Origin: Rhodobacteraceae bacterium REDSEA-S34_B6
GTDB taxonomy: Bacteria; Pseudomonadota; Alphaproteobacteria; Rhodobacterales; Rhodobacteraceae
Length of the DNA stretch: 53,490 bases
Direction of reading: 5' to 3'
Assembly (NCBI GenBank): GCA_001627925.1
Contig: LUQC01000053.1
Coordinates: forward strand, 1 to 53,490
In this document: piece by piece, positions 9,268-18,295 of the stretch
Numbering within the stretch: position 1 is the stretch's first letter
Layout of the letters: each line of letters opens with the position of its first letter
Notes under the pieces: generated by a model
Told to the model about the DNA's origin: nothing
Seen by the model: only the letters and a program-made list of their open reading frames with translations
Databases searched by the model: none
Program-made: the position numbers and the translations under genes

Positions 9268-10419
9268 ATGAATGAAATTGATCCTGTAAACCTTACAGCT
9301 GAACTCATAAAATGTCCGTCCGTAACACCAAAAGAAGCGGGGGCAATTACTTTGATAGAGGATTTGCTAAATAAAAATGGATTTATATGCTCTCGAATTA
9401 GCCGTGGGGGAGTAGAAAATCTTTTTGCTCGCTGGGGTTCGGGGAGAGCTGAAAGAAGTTTCGGTTATAATGGGCATACGGATGTAGTGCCGGTTGGAAA
9501 TGCAGAGTCATGGTCAGTAGACCCTTTTGGGGCTGAGGTGAAGGATGGCTATTTATTTGGTCGAGGTGCCACCGATATGAAGTCGAGTGTCGCGGCATTT
9601 GTCGCGTCAGCCATAGATTTTGTATCAAAAAATCCGCCAAATGGTTCTATCGTTATTACTATTACGGGAGATGAAGAAGGGGAAGCTAAAAACGGAACGG
9701 CTGCAATTCTAGATTGGATGCAGAAAAATAATGAAAAAATAAGCCATTGTTTGGTGGGTGAGCCGACTTGTCCGGATTACCTCGGTGAAATGGTAAAGAT
9801 TGGGCGTAGGGGATCAATTACAGCAAGGTTTTGTGTTAAGGGTCTGCAAGGGCACACCGCTTATCCACAGCTAGCAATAAATCCCCTTAATGCACTAGTG
9901 CAGTTAATGCATTCTATTAGTGAAGAAAGTTTGGATATTGGCTCCGAACATTTTGATGCATCGACCCTAGTCATAACTTCCATTGATACTGGAAATTCTG
10001 CAACTAATGTAATCCCAGAAATGGCAAAAGCCGTGATTAATATAAGGTTCAATGATAATCATACCAGTGAGTCTATAAAAAAATGGTTGGAAAGAACTTC
10101 AAAAGACTTTGCTGAAAAAACTGGGACAGAAATTACAGTTGATACGCATACGTCCGGGGAAAGCTTTTTGACACCTCCAGGGCAGTTATCTGACATAATT
10201 TGCAATTCTATCCAGCAAGAACTTGGGGTTAAACCGTCTTTGTCGACGACGGGTGGAACTTCTGATGCAAGATTTATAAAAAACATCTGCCCCGTCGTGG
10301 AATTTGGGCTAGTGGGAAAGACTATGCATGCAATTGATGAGAGGGTTGAGATAAGTCAAATCCGCAATTTAAAGAAAGTCTATACTCGCATTTTGGAAAA
10401 TTATTTTGCCGAAATATAA
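9268..10419 (+). CDS. dapE: Succinyl-diaminopimelate desuccinylase
   Basis: DapE removes succinate from N-succinyl-LL-diaminopimelate, giving LL-diaminopimelate for peptidoglycan and lysine. It is a di-zinc M20 peptidase-family enzyme. YNGHTDVVPVG gives metal ligand H70 and D72, GRGATDMK gives bridging D103, and TGDEEG gives the general-base E136 with E137. VGEPTCPDYLGEMVKIGRRGS leads into the dimerisation domain. Length 383 aa is normal. It is followed by a transferase gene overlapping its end by 14 bases. Confidence 0.95.
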   Translation: MNEIDPVNLTAELIKCPSVTPKEAGAITLIEDLLNKNGFICSRISRGGVENLFARWGSGRAERSFGYNGHTDVVPVGNAESWSVDPFGAEVKDGYLFGRGATDMKSSVAAFVASAIDFVSKNPPNGSIVITITGDEEGEAKNGTAAILDWMQKNNEKISHCLVGEPTCPDYLGEMVKIGRRGSITARFCVKGLQGHTAYPQLAINPLNALVQLMHSISEESLDIGSEHFDASTLVITSIDTGNSATNVIPEMAKAVINIRFNDNHTSESIKKWLERTSKDFAEKTGTEITVDTHTSGESFLTPPGQLSDIICNSIQQELGVKPSLSTTGGTSDARFIKNICPVVEFGLVGKTMHAIDERVEISQIRNLKKVYTRILENYFAEI

Positions 10420-11047
10420 ACCAACTTTGGTGATTATGGTAAAAGAACCAAGACCTGGGAAAGTCAAAACACGGTTGGGAAATGATATCGGAATGATTGA
10501 ATCTGCTTGGTGGTATAGACATCAAAGTTTATCGCTTATACGAAATGTTGTACACCCTAAGTGGGAAACTGTAATTGCTGTTTCTCCAGATATTGAGGGA
10601 CAAAATAGTAGGATTTGGCCTTCTGAATTGATGCGGATCTCTCAGGGAATGTCAGGGTTGGGAGAAAGAATGCTCAAGATATTAGATAGTTTTCGCGTCG
10701 GTCCGATTTGTATAATTGGTTCTGATATTCCAGGTGTAAGTAAGGAAAAGATAGATCGGGCTTTTAAGATTTTACGTAGGAACGAGTACGTTTTAGGACC
10801 TACTTTCGATGGCGGGTTTTGGCTTTTTGGTGCAAAAAAAATTAGGAAGATATCAAAAAAGACTTTCACAAAAGTGCGGTGGTCATCAAACTATGCTTTC
10901 GACGATACTATAAAAACTTTGGAAACTGACAGATGGGCTGCTTGTGATATGCTACGTGATATCGACAACGGCATCGATTATGACACTATACAAAAAAAAC
11001 ATCCTAATTTCGTCTTGGCTAGGCGATTCATCGATTTTGTATTATGA
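10406..11047 (+). CDS. TIGR04282 / DUF2064 family glycosyltransferase-like protein
   Basis: The order of motifs fits the TIGR04282 (DUF2064) family, a nucleotidyl/glycosyltransferase-like fold: KEPRPGKVKTRL at 13-24, MSGLGERM near 82, GSDIPG at 105-110 and PTFDGGFWLFG from 132. The family often sits beside other cell-surface or sugar genes but no reaction is firmly known. The TTG start at 10406 keeps the first beta strand (PTLVIMV); starting at the ATG at 10436 would cut into it. Length 213 aa. Confidence 0.82.
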   Translation: MPKYKPTLVIMVKEPRPGKVKTRLGNDIGMIESAWWYRHQSLSLIRNVVHPKWETVIAVSPDIEGQNSRIWPSELMRISQGMSGLGERMLKILDSFRVGPICIIGSDIPGVSKEKIDRAFKILRRNEYVLGPTFDGGFWLFGAKKIRKISKKTFTKVRWSSNYAFDDTIKTLETDRWAACDMLRDIDNGIDYDTIQKKHPNFVLARRFIDFVL

Positions 11048-11064
11048 AAATACGACCTGGATAA

Positions 11065-11151
11065 ATGAAAATCATACGTTATCTAGAGGGTAGTACAGGG
11101 TTTAAGTTTATACCCATATCGGCTGAGAGAAAAATATTGGATTCTTTGTGA
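11065..11151 (+). CDS. Possible 28-codon leader ORF upstream of rnr
   Basis: An ATG-started frame of 28 codons ends in TGA at 11149-11151, overlapping the GTG start of rnr at 11148. The peptide starts MKIIRYLEG and is not recognisable as part of RNase R. The end-to-start overlap resembles translational coupling, so it could be a leader peptide that sets rnr translation, or decayed sequence of the missing RNase R N-terminus. No ribosome-binding site is obvious. Support is weak. Confidence 0.25.
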   Translation: MKIIRYLEGSTGFKFIPISAERKILDSL

Positions 11152-13247
11152 AGACTAATAAAGCTCATAATTCTTCAAAGACTATGGAGAAAATTCTCAT
11201 TTTACAAGTTATGGCGCCAACCAGGGATGGTGAGATTTTTGCACGTCCCGTTTCTTGGGAAGAGGCCGGAGACGAGCCAATCGTTTATATTGAGCATGAT
11301 AAGTTCACGGGTTTCTTATCCTATGGCGACCGAATTCTGACTCGGATTAAACCCGTCAATTCTAACAATTTCGACTATGTTGGAAAGATTATAAAGAAAA
11401 TAGACGATAATCCTCAAACAAAACTTGGAATTTTCCAAATTACGCCAAATGGGCCGAGAGTTAAATCGATAGATAAATCTGGCAAAGATTGGTTGGTAGA
11501 GTTGGACAAAGGTGTGGTTATTGAAGATGGAGAATTAGTTGAATTCAGAAAAATTGACTCTGGAAGAAGAATTCGCTCTGAAAAGGTTAGAGTTTCTGAA
11601 AGGTTGGGCGATCCTTCTGCTCCAAAATCTGTATCTCTTATTGCAATTCACCAACTTAAGATTCCCAATATTTTTCCAGAAAATGTACTTCTTCAGTCTA
11701 AAAAAGCCTCCTTTTTACAAAATAAAAAATGGGACGATTATTCGCACGTGCCCTTTGTCACGATTGATCCTAAAGACGCCCGTGATCATGACGATGCTTG
11801 TTATGCAAAACCGGATGACGATCCAAAAAATATTGGTGGTCATTTAATATGGGTAGCTATAGCTGATGTAGCACACTTCGTCCGATCTGGCGATGCAATA
11901 GACAATGAAGCACGTCACAGGGGCAACTCCACTTATTTTCCTGACAGAGTTGTTCCAATGCTTCCAGACAACTTATCTGGCAATCTTTGCAGTTTGCATG
12001 AGGGGGAAAAGAGAGCGTGTATTGTTGTAAAAATAAAAATTGACTCAGTAGGTAATAAAATAAGTCATAAGTTTACGCGTGCAGTAATTCAATCTTGGGC
12101 ATCTCTTGAGTATGGCGAAGTTCAGGAAGTTATTGATAAAGGTAAAGGAAAACCGAAAGTTCTGGATCTTGTAAATACTGTCATTAAACCACTTTATGAT
12201 GCCTATTCTTGTCTAAAAATTTCAAGAAAGGCTAGAAGTCCTCTAGATTTGAACCTTCCAGAACGGAAGATAGAAATAGATGAAAAAGGTATAGTCAAAG
12301 ACGTTAGATTCAAAGAAAGGTTAGAGGCACATAAACTTATAGAAGAATTTATGATTCTTGCGAATGTTTGTGCAGCAGAGACATTATCTAACAAAAAAAC
12401 ACCTACAATTTTTAGGGTGCATGAAGAGCCTGATAAAGAAAAGATTGAAGCTTTGAGAAAGACAGCGGTTTCGGTAGGATTAAAGTTATCAAAGGGTCAA
12501 AATATAAAAGCTTCCCATATTAATGAACTATTAGCTCAGGCAGAGTCAGCACCCTTTCGTGACTTAATAAATCTATCGGCACTACGCTCTATGAATCAGG
12601 CATTTTATTCGCCAGAAAATTTTGGTCATTTTGGCTTGTCTTTGTCTCAGTATGCCCACTTTACATCACCAATTAGGCGTTATTCTGATCTCATTACTCA
12701 TCGCGCTTTGATATCTGCAGTTGGGCTGGGCGATGATGGTCTTAAAGATATAGATATTGATAATATTCACAGTACAGCAGAGAAAATATCTGAATCTGAG
12801 CGGCGCTCTATGGTTGCAGAGCGAGATACTAATGATAGGTACCTTGCGCATTTCCTGTCGGAAAGAATTGGAAATAATTTTTGTGGTAGTATAAGTGGGG
12901 TATCAAATTTTGGGATTTTTGTAAGGCTAGATGAGACGGGTGCAGATGGCATTGTTCCGGTAAGGACAATAGCTAATGAATATTTCAAATATGATAAATC
13001 TGCGAACAGGTTGATTGGTTCAGAAACTGGGCTAAAGCTGGAATTAGGAATGTCGGTTCGGGTGAAGCTTTCAGAGGTAGACCCTTTTGCGGGCGGTATA
13101 GTGTTTCAGCTTACCCATCTTGAAAATGAGCAATTAAATTATGAGGGTAGCAAAGGTAGATCTAAATTTTTTAAGAAAAACAAATATAAAACACGGAATA
13201 AGAAATTAAAAATTAAGAGAAGAGAAAGAAGAATAAAAGTATCCTGA
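11148..13247 (+). CDS. rnr: Ribonuclease R, lacking the usual N-terminal helix-turn-helix
   Basis: RNase R is a processive 3'-5' exoribonuclease that degrades structured RNA and takes part in rRNA and tmRNA quality control. Cold-shock-like domains cover about residues 15-150. The RNB catalytic domain begins at VTIDPKDARDHDD, with metal-binding D207, D213, D215 and D216, and includes YFPDRVVPMLP and HFTSPIRRYSDL. An S1 domain spans about 575-655, and a very basic tail follows. Alphaproteobacterial homologues usually have about 60 more N-terminal residues forming a winged helix. Here the frame is closed by a stop at 11124, and the GTG at 11148 is the earliest start. Function is probably kept, since the catalytic core is complete. 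Confidence 0.92.
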   Translation: MKTNKAHNSSKTMEKILILQVMAPTRDGEIFARPVSWEEAGDEPIVYIEHDKFTGFLSYGDRILTRIKPVNSNNFDYVGKIIKKIDDNPQTKLGIFQITPNGPRVKSIDKSGKDWLVELDKGVVIEDGELVEFRKIDSGRRIRSEKVRVSERLGDPSAPKSVSLIAIHQLKIPNIFPENVLLQSKKASFLQNKKWDDYSHVPFVTIDPKDARDHDDACYAKPDDDPKNIGGHLIWVAIADVAHFVRSGDAIDNEARHRGNSTYFPDRVVPMLPDNLSGNLCSLHEGEKRACIVVKIKIDSVGNKISHKFTRAVIQSWASLEYGEVQEVIDKGKGKPKVLDLVNTVIKPLYDAYSCLKISRKARSPLDLNLPERKIEIDEKGIVKDVRFKERLEAHKLIEEFMILANVCAAETLSNKKTPTIFRVHEEPDKEKIEALRKTAVSVGLKLSKGQNIKASHINELLAQAESAPFRDLINLSALRSMNQAFYSPENFGHFGLSLSQYAHFTSPIRRYSDLITHRALISAVGLGDDGLKDIDIDNIHSTAEKISESERRSMVAERDTNDRYLAHFLSERIGNNFCGSISGVSNFGIFVRLDETGADGIVPVRTIANEYFKYDKSANRLIGSETGLKLELGMSVRVKLSEVDPFAGGIVFQLTHLENEQLNYEGSKGRSKFFKKNKYKTRNKKLKIKRRERRIKVS

Positions 13248-13253
13248 TAGTCG

Positions 13254-15596
13254 CTACTCACCATAGGGTATCCAAATAGTTTTATTTTCAGTCGCGTTCT
13301 CTAGGAATTCTCTACCAAAGCCCTCCTCACTATTCCAATCCCTCCCGCAACCATTGTTAACCCATGTGCGTTTTAAATTACTTACGGACGCTTTTTCTAT
13401 ATCCCTTGAAACATCAGAAGGAGAAAAGCTCCAGACACTTTCAATATCCATATGCCCTGCAAGCTCTATTGCTAGATCTGCATGTTTGCCAGTTAATATG
13501 TTAATGGTCCCAGGAGGAACGTCTGAGGTGTCTAAGACTTGATAAAAATCAGTAACAATAGGAGAAAAGGTTTCAGAGGGAATAATAATTGAGCGATTAC
13601 CTGTAGCGAATAATGGGGCCATTACAGATATAAAGCCAAGTAGAGGATACTGATTATCGCATAAAACGCCACAGTTTCCTATTGCTTCTTTCATAACGAG
13701 CGCTATTGCTTTGAGAGGTACACTTCTAGCGCTCCCATCGAACTTATCCGACCAAGCAGCATAGAAAAACAATCTCTGAATACTTTGCTCAACTTCAGTT
13801 TGAGCATCAGACCTTCCTGTGAGAGCTTGCAAAGTGTTGGCAAATTCTGCTTTCCTTGCTGATAAATTTTCAGCCATATAATATAAGATTTGAGCCCGAA
13901 GATGTGCTGTGGAATGCGACCAATTTTTTGCAGAGTTCATGGCTTCTACGGCGTTTCGAATATCTTTGCGGTTTGATAAAGGCACTTGGGTTACAGGTTT
14001 TCCGTTATGATCAACAATTGACTGAGAGTAGCCACTGTCTGGGCGACACTGTTTTCCCCCGATGTAAAGCTTTGCCGTTCTGTCAATATAGTCAGTCTTG
14101 CTAATTTGGTTTTTAACTGGCGTGCTTTTGATCTTAGGTGAGAACTGGTTCTTTGGTTTACTGTAAGCTAATAGGCCTTCCCATCCACCTTCTCGGCCAA
14201 ACCCACTTTGTTTTACCCCACCAAACCCAGCAGCAGCATCGAACATATTTGTTCCGTTTATCCATATTACACCTGCCTTAATTTTTGGTGCGAGCTCTAG
14301 GCATAGATTTATATTTTCACTCCATATGGAGGCTGCCAGCCCAAACGTAGTATTGTTTGATAGTTCTATAGCTTCCGAAGGGGTTCTAAACGTTGTGCTT
14401 ACCAACACTGGACCAAAGATTTCTTCGTGCATGAGTGGATCTGCAGTATGCAAGTCTGTTATTAGGGTTGGAGGAAAGAAACATCCTTCTTGGGGTAATG
14501 GTGAGCCAGCTTGAAAGACTTTTCCTTGAGTCTGAGAAACCATTCCACTAATTTTTTTGTGCTGTTTCTTATCTATAATTGCCCCCATGTCTATTGACTT
14601 GTCGAGGGGACTTCCCAAGCGTAGATTTTTCATTCTATTTCTGAGTTTATTATAAAATTTTTCTGAAATCGCCTCATGAACTAATAGGCGAGACCCAGCA
14701 CAACAAACTTGCCCTTGGTTAAACCAAATTGCATCAACGACCCCTTCAACGGCACTATCCAGGTCTGCATCATCAAAAACAACAAAAGGCGATTTTCCAC
14801 CTAATTCTAGTGTCAAGTACTTGCCGGAGCCAGCTGTTCGTTCTCTAATTAATTTTCCAACTTCTGTTGAACCAGTAAATGCAATTTTATTTATATCTTT
14901 ATGTCCCACAATCATTTCGCCGACTTTTCCGTCGCCAGTTACAATATTTATGAGGCCATTTGGAACTCCAGCAGATGTACATATTTCAGCGAATAAAAGG
15001 GCTGTTAAAGACGTGTATTCTGCAGGCTTTAGCACCACAGCATTACCCATGGCGATGGCAGGAGCTATTTTCCATGAAAGCATTAGGAGTGGAAAGTTCC
15101 AGGGAATAATTTGACCACAAACTCCTATCGGAGAACGCTTTGGAAGCTCAGCCTGCATTAATTGAGCCATTCCAGCATGGTAATAGAAGTGTCTTTGAGC
15201 AAGAGGAATATCAATATCACGAGATTCTCTAATTGGTTTTCCATTGTCCAGGGTTTCCAAGACAGAGAAAAGCCGAGAGTTTTTCTGCAAGAGACGCGCA
15301 ATTGCATATAGAATGCGGGAACGCGCATGATCACTTTCTTTGGACCATTTTTTTTGAGCGTCTCTGGCTGCTTTAACTGCAGAATCTATATCAGATGGAG
15401 AGGACTGACCAATTTTTGCTAATACTTGATCGTTAGCAGGGTTGACGGTGTTGAAATGATCTTCGCATTGTTTCCATTTGCCATTTATAAAATTACCAAA
15501 AGTATAATTATGGTTCTTCAACCAATTTTGGGCTTCTCTGGCGCTTTCGGGTGCTTCCCCATAATCCATTTTATCAAAGATACTTTTTATTTGCAT
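13254..15596 (-). CDS. Double aldehyde dehydrogenase (active module plus degenerate module)
   Basis: Residues 1 to about 490 are a complete aldehyde dehydrogenase: IIPWNFPL with N167, LELGGKSP with E264, and NQGQVCCAGSR with catalytic C298. From about residue 510 a second, incomplete copy begins (KLYIGGKQCRPDSG), with the ALDH N-terminal fold and CGVLCDNQYPLLG in place of the P-W-N-F motif. It ends without a catalytic Cys or Glu motif, so it is probably structural. The gene starts three bases after deoC, suggesting oxidation of the acetaldehyde made by DeoC to acetate. Proteins of this size beside deoC are known in Rhodobacterales. Length 780 aa. Confidence 0.87.
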   Translation of the reverse strand: MQIKSIFDKMDYGEAPESAREAQNWLKNHNYTFGNFINGKWKQCEDHFNTVNPANDQVLAKIGQSSPSDIDSAVKAARDAQKKWSKESDHARSRILYAIARLLQKNSRLFSVLETLDNGKPIRESRDIDIPLAQRHFYYHAGMAQLMQAELPKRSPIGVCGQIIPWNFPLLMLSWKIAPAIAMGNAVVLKPAEYTSLTALLFAEICTSAGVPNGLINIVTGDGKVGEMIVGHKDINKIAFTGSTEVGKLIRERTAGSGKYLTLELGGKSPFVVFDDADLDSAVEGVVDAIWFNQGQVCCAGSRLLVHEAISEKFYNKLRNRMKNLRLGSPLDKSIDMGAIIDKKQHKKISGMVSQTQGKVFQAGSPLPQEGCFFPPTLITDLHTADPLMHEEIFGPVLVSTTFRTPSEAIELSNNTTFGLAASIWSENINLCLELAPKIKAGVIWINGTNMFDAAAGFGGVKQSGFGREGGWEGLLAYSKPKNQFSPKIKSTPVKNQISKTDYIDRTAKLYIGGKQCRPDSGYSQSIVDHNGKPVTQVPLSNRKDIRNAVEAMNSAKNWSHSTAHLRAQILYYMAENLSARKAEFANTLQALTGRSDAQTEVEQSIQRLFFYAAWSDKFDGSARSVPLKAIALVMKEAIGNCGVLCDNQYPLLGFISVMAPLFATGNRSIIIPSETFSPIVTDFYQVLDTSDVPPGTINILTGKHADLAIELAGHMDIESVWSFSPSDVSRDIEKASVSNLKRTWVNNGCGRDWNSEEGFGREFLENATENKTIWIPYGE

Positions 15597-15599
15597 GTT

Positions 15600-16532
15600 T
15601 TACCCCAGTGGATGCCGATAATTAGCAGAATAATTTCCAGTTAAGTAGTGTTCTAACTGTCGTTCAATGTCTCCAAGAAGGCTTGAAGCCCCAAAGCGAA
15701 ATAAAGAAGCGTCCATCCAATCGTTGCCTAATTCTTCTTTTATGAGACTTAAATAAACTAGTGCATCTTTTGCTTTCGATATGCCACCCGCTGGTTTGTA
15801 ACCTACTTTAAACCCTGTTTTTTCCCAGTACTCTCGGATTGCACGCACCATTACAATGGACGTACCAAGCGTTGCATTAATACTTTCTTTTCCTGTTGAG
15901 GTTTTAATGAAATCTGCCCCAGCCATCATACAAACCATTGACGCACGCGCGACATTTCTTAGGCTTCCTAACTCACCAGTTGCTAAGATTGTTTTGAGGT
16001 GTGCATCTCCACAGGCAGAACGAAATGCTTTAACTTCATTAAAAAGTTCCTGCCAGTTTTGAGTCAGGACATGCCTCCGCGAAATAACAATATTTATCTC
16101 TTTGGCTCCTAATAACCGAGTTTTAAATGGAGACAGACCTGCAGGAAAGCCGGTTGAAACGGCGGCGACCGGAATGCCGCTATTACCCAAGGCGGCAATG
16201 GCGGTTTCAATCATTTCATGGTATACGCATATAGCTCCAACATGGAGGCCGTCCATTCCCAATGCTCTTGTTAAATCTGGCCTAATAGGATGGATCCCTT
16301 TAGCGCATAACCTTTTTACGCGACCTGCTGTATCGTCTCCAGATAGCGTCGTAAGGTCTATGCAGGAGATTGCTTTCAGTAGCCAAGCGGCCTGATGAGC
16401 TTTTTTTATTGATCTGCGTGTGCCAAGAGTAGCAGCGCGACGTTCGATTGCTGAGGTGTTTGCGCTCTGTGACATAACCCAGTCGATGTCAAGCTCGCAT
16501 CCTTCATTTCTATTAGTCAAACTATCATTCAT
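15600..16532 (-). CDS. deoC: Deoxyribose-phosphate aldolase
   Basis: DeoC splits 2-deoxyribose-5-phosphate into glyceraldehyde-3-phosphate and acetaldehyde in deoxynucleoside breakdown. ADFIKTSTGK carries the Schiff-base K210 and GYKPAGGI the second active-site K246; CIDLTTLSGDDT is the early conserved motif. At 310 aa it is the longer form rather than the roughly 220 aa short form. It is followed at three bases by the aldehyde dehydrogenase, so acetaldehyde is made and oxidised from one transcript. It lies 85 bases after the metal-transport operon on the same strand. Confidence 0.94.
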   Translation of the reverse strand: MNDSLTNRNEGCELDIDWVMSQSANTSAIERRAATLGTRRSIKKAHQAAWLLKAISCIDLTTLSGDDTAGRVKRLCAKGIHPIRPDLTRALGMDGLHVGAICVYHEMIETAIAALGNSGIPVAAVSTGFPAGLSPFKTRLLGAKEINIVISRRHVLTQNWQELFNEVKAFRSACGDAHLKTILATGELGSLRNVARASMVCMMAGADFIKTSTGKESINATLGTSIVMVRAIREYWEKTGFKVGYKPAGGISKAKDALVYLSLIKEELGNDWMDASLFRFGASSLLGDIERQLEHYLTGNYSANYRHPLG

Positions 16533-16617
16533 TCTTTACGACCAGGAATGTCTCATAAACATTGAACACTTGCATGTGCACAGAAATATATCAATACAGT
16601 ATTAGCTGATATAGTAT

Positions 16618-17439
16618 TTAACGTGTTTTAAATTTTCTGTTCGTGCCAATCAGTGCTGTTATGAAACATGCCGTGAGCAATAGAATAATTGTTGGTGCGG
16701 GCGCACTATCAATAAAGAAGCTAACATAAATACCAAAAAAACTCGATAATAATGAAATTAATGTAGCAATGATAAGCATTTGGTTAAATCTCTGCGTTAG
16801 CAAAAAGGCTATTGCTCCGGGAGCTATCAACAAACCGATTGATAGTATTATTCCCACTGCTGATAGAGTGGCTACTATTGTTACGGATACCATCGCGAGA
16901 AAGCTGTAGTGTAATAAGCGAACAGGGATCCCAACAGAACGCGCTTGGATTGGATCAAAGGTATGTAACAGTAAGTCGTGTCTCTTTATGGTTACGAGAA
17001 TTGTAACCATGCTGGAAATTAAGAATGATATAAGCAAGTCTTCAAAAGTTATACCGAGTATATTGCCAAATAATATATGATCTAGATGCACTTCCGTAGA
17101 TACCTTTGAATATAAAACAATTCCAAATCCAAACATTCCAGAAAAGACTATACCCATTATAGTATCATGTTTGAGCCTGCTATTTTCGCTTAAAAACCCT
17201 GATAAAACTGCGCAAACCATGCCAGAGCAGAATGCGCCAATGATTAATGGAATACTCAGTAAATATGATATTATTATTCCTGGAAGTACCGAATGGCTTA
17301 TTGCGTCTCCCATTAACGACCATCCTTTGAGCACCAAAAAACATGAAAGCAGAGCTGCTGGTACGGATATGATAGCTGCTATTATGAAAGCATTTATCAT
17401 AAAACTATAATGGAATGGGGTAACTAATATGTCAGCCAT
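16618..17439 (-). CDS. sitD: Metal ABC transporter permease (SitD-like)
   Basis: This is an ABC-3 family integral membrane protein of the manganese/iron/zinc uptake class, 273 aa with about eight hydrophobic helices. SLMGDAISHSVLPGI is the family signature in the first third, and PGAIAFLLTQRF lies near residue 205. It is the second of two related permeases that pair with the ATPase and binding protein upstream. Its ATG overlaps the stop of the preceding permease by eight bases. Two different permeases in one operon is the SitABCD/YfeABCD arrangement, not the single-permease ZnuABC arrangement. Confidence 0.89.
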   Translation of the reverse strand: MADILVTPFHYSFMINAFIIAAIISVPAALLSCFLVLKGWSLMGDAISHSVLPGIIISYLLSIPLIIGAFCSGMVCAVLSGFLSENSRLKHDTIMGIVFSGMFGFGIVLYSKVSTEVHLDHILFGNILGITFEDLLISFLISSMVTILVTIKRHDLLLHTFDPIQARSVGIPVRLLHYSFLAMVSVTIVATLSAVGIILSIGLLIAPGAIAFLLTQRFNQMLIIATLISLLSSFFGIYVSFFIDSAPAPTIILLLTACFITALIGTNRKFKTR

Positions 17440-18295
17440 AATTAGTGTCTGCTTCTAACGCTGTTCGACTTTTGGATTTAAAGTATCCATGTTTTGGTGC
17501 TAAGATGAAAGTGGAAATAAATATAAAAGTTAAAATTGAAACAATTATTCCACCGGTAGCACCATTTAGGAAGTAGCTAATATAGGCACCAAAAAAGCTG
17601 CTTAATGTTCCAATAATCACGCTTATTATGAGTAATTTAGGAAATTTATCAGTAAGCAAGTAGGCAGTGGCTCCAGGTGTAACTACCATGGCAATTACTA
17701 GAAAAGCCCCAACAGTTTGAAGAGCGGCAACACAAGAAGCGGCTAAAATTGTAAAAAATAGTATTTTCAGTAAATCTGGATTTAAACCAATAGAACGTGC
17801 ATGGTTTTCATCAAAAAATGTAACCATAAAATCTTTCCACTTTGTCGCAAGAACACAAAGAGACACAAGACCAATTATCACAAGCTGAAATGTATCTGTT
17901 GGTGTAATTGCAAGGATGTTACCCATGGTGATAGTTTGGATGCTCACGGACATTGGTGACAGTGATATCATAAACAAACCGAGACCAAAGAAAGATGTAA
18001 AAATAACTCCTATTATGGCATCTTCTTTAAGTTTGGATCGCTGTTGTAAAAAAAGTATTGAGCTTGCGGCTAGTCCGCCAGCGACAAACGCGCCAAGAGC
18101 AAATGGTAGTCCTAGAATATATGCCCCTGCTACACCTGGTACTATTGAATGGCTGAGAGCATCACCTATCAGCGACCACCCTTTCAACATTAAGTAAGCT
18201 GAAAGAAAAGCACAGACGCCTCCCACTAAAGCACTTACCCACATCGCATTAACCATATAACTATAAGAAAATGGTTCCAATAAAGCTTCAAGCAT
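17432..18295 (-). CDS. sitC: Metal ABC transporter permease (SitC-like)
   Basis: A second ABC-3 family permease with SLIGDALSHSIVPGVAGAYILG and PGATAYLLTDKFPKLL, and about eight membrane helices. I chose the ATG at 18295, which overlaps the ATPase stop by eight bases and gives the usual MLEALLEPFSYSYMVNAMW beginning; a longer frame to 18346 would lie inside the ATPase gene and adds a polar stretch with no family match. Length 287 aa. Together with the downstream permease it probably forms the heterodimeric membrane channel. Confidence 0.9.
   Translation of the reverse strand: MLEALLEPFSYSYMVNAMWVSALVGGVCAFLSAYLMLKGWSLIGDALSHSIVPGVAGAYILGLPFALGAFVAGGLAASSILFLQQRSKLKEDAIIGVIFTSFFGLGLFMISLSPMSVSIQTITMGNILAITPTDTFQLVIIGLVSLCVLATKWKDFMVTFFDENHARSIGLNPDLLKILFFTILAASCVAALQTVGAFLVIAMVVTPGATAYLLTDKFPKLLIISVIIGTLSSFFGAYISYFLNGATGGIIVSILTFIFISTFILAPKHGYFKSKSRTALEADTNYG

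Noticed and set aside
16575-16582. Palindrome TGTGCACA upstream of deoC
   Set aside because: A single 8-base palindrome without a second copy or a known regulator is likely by chance.
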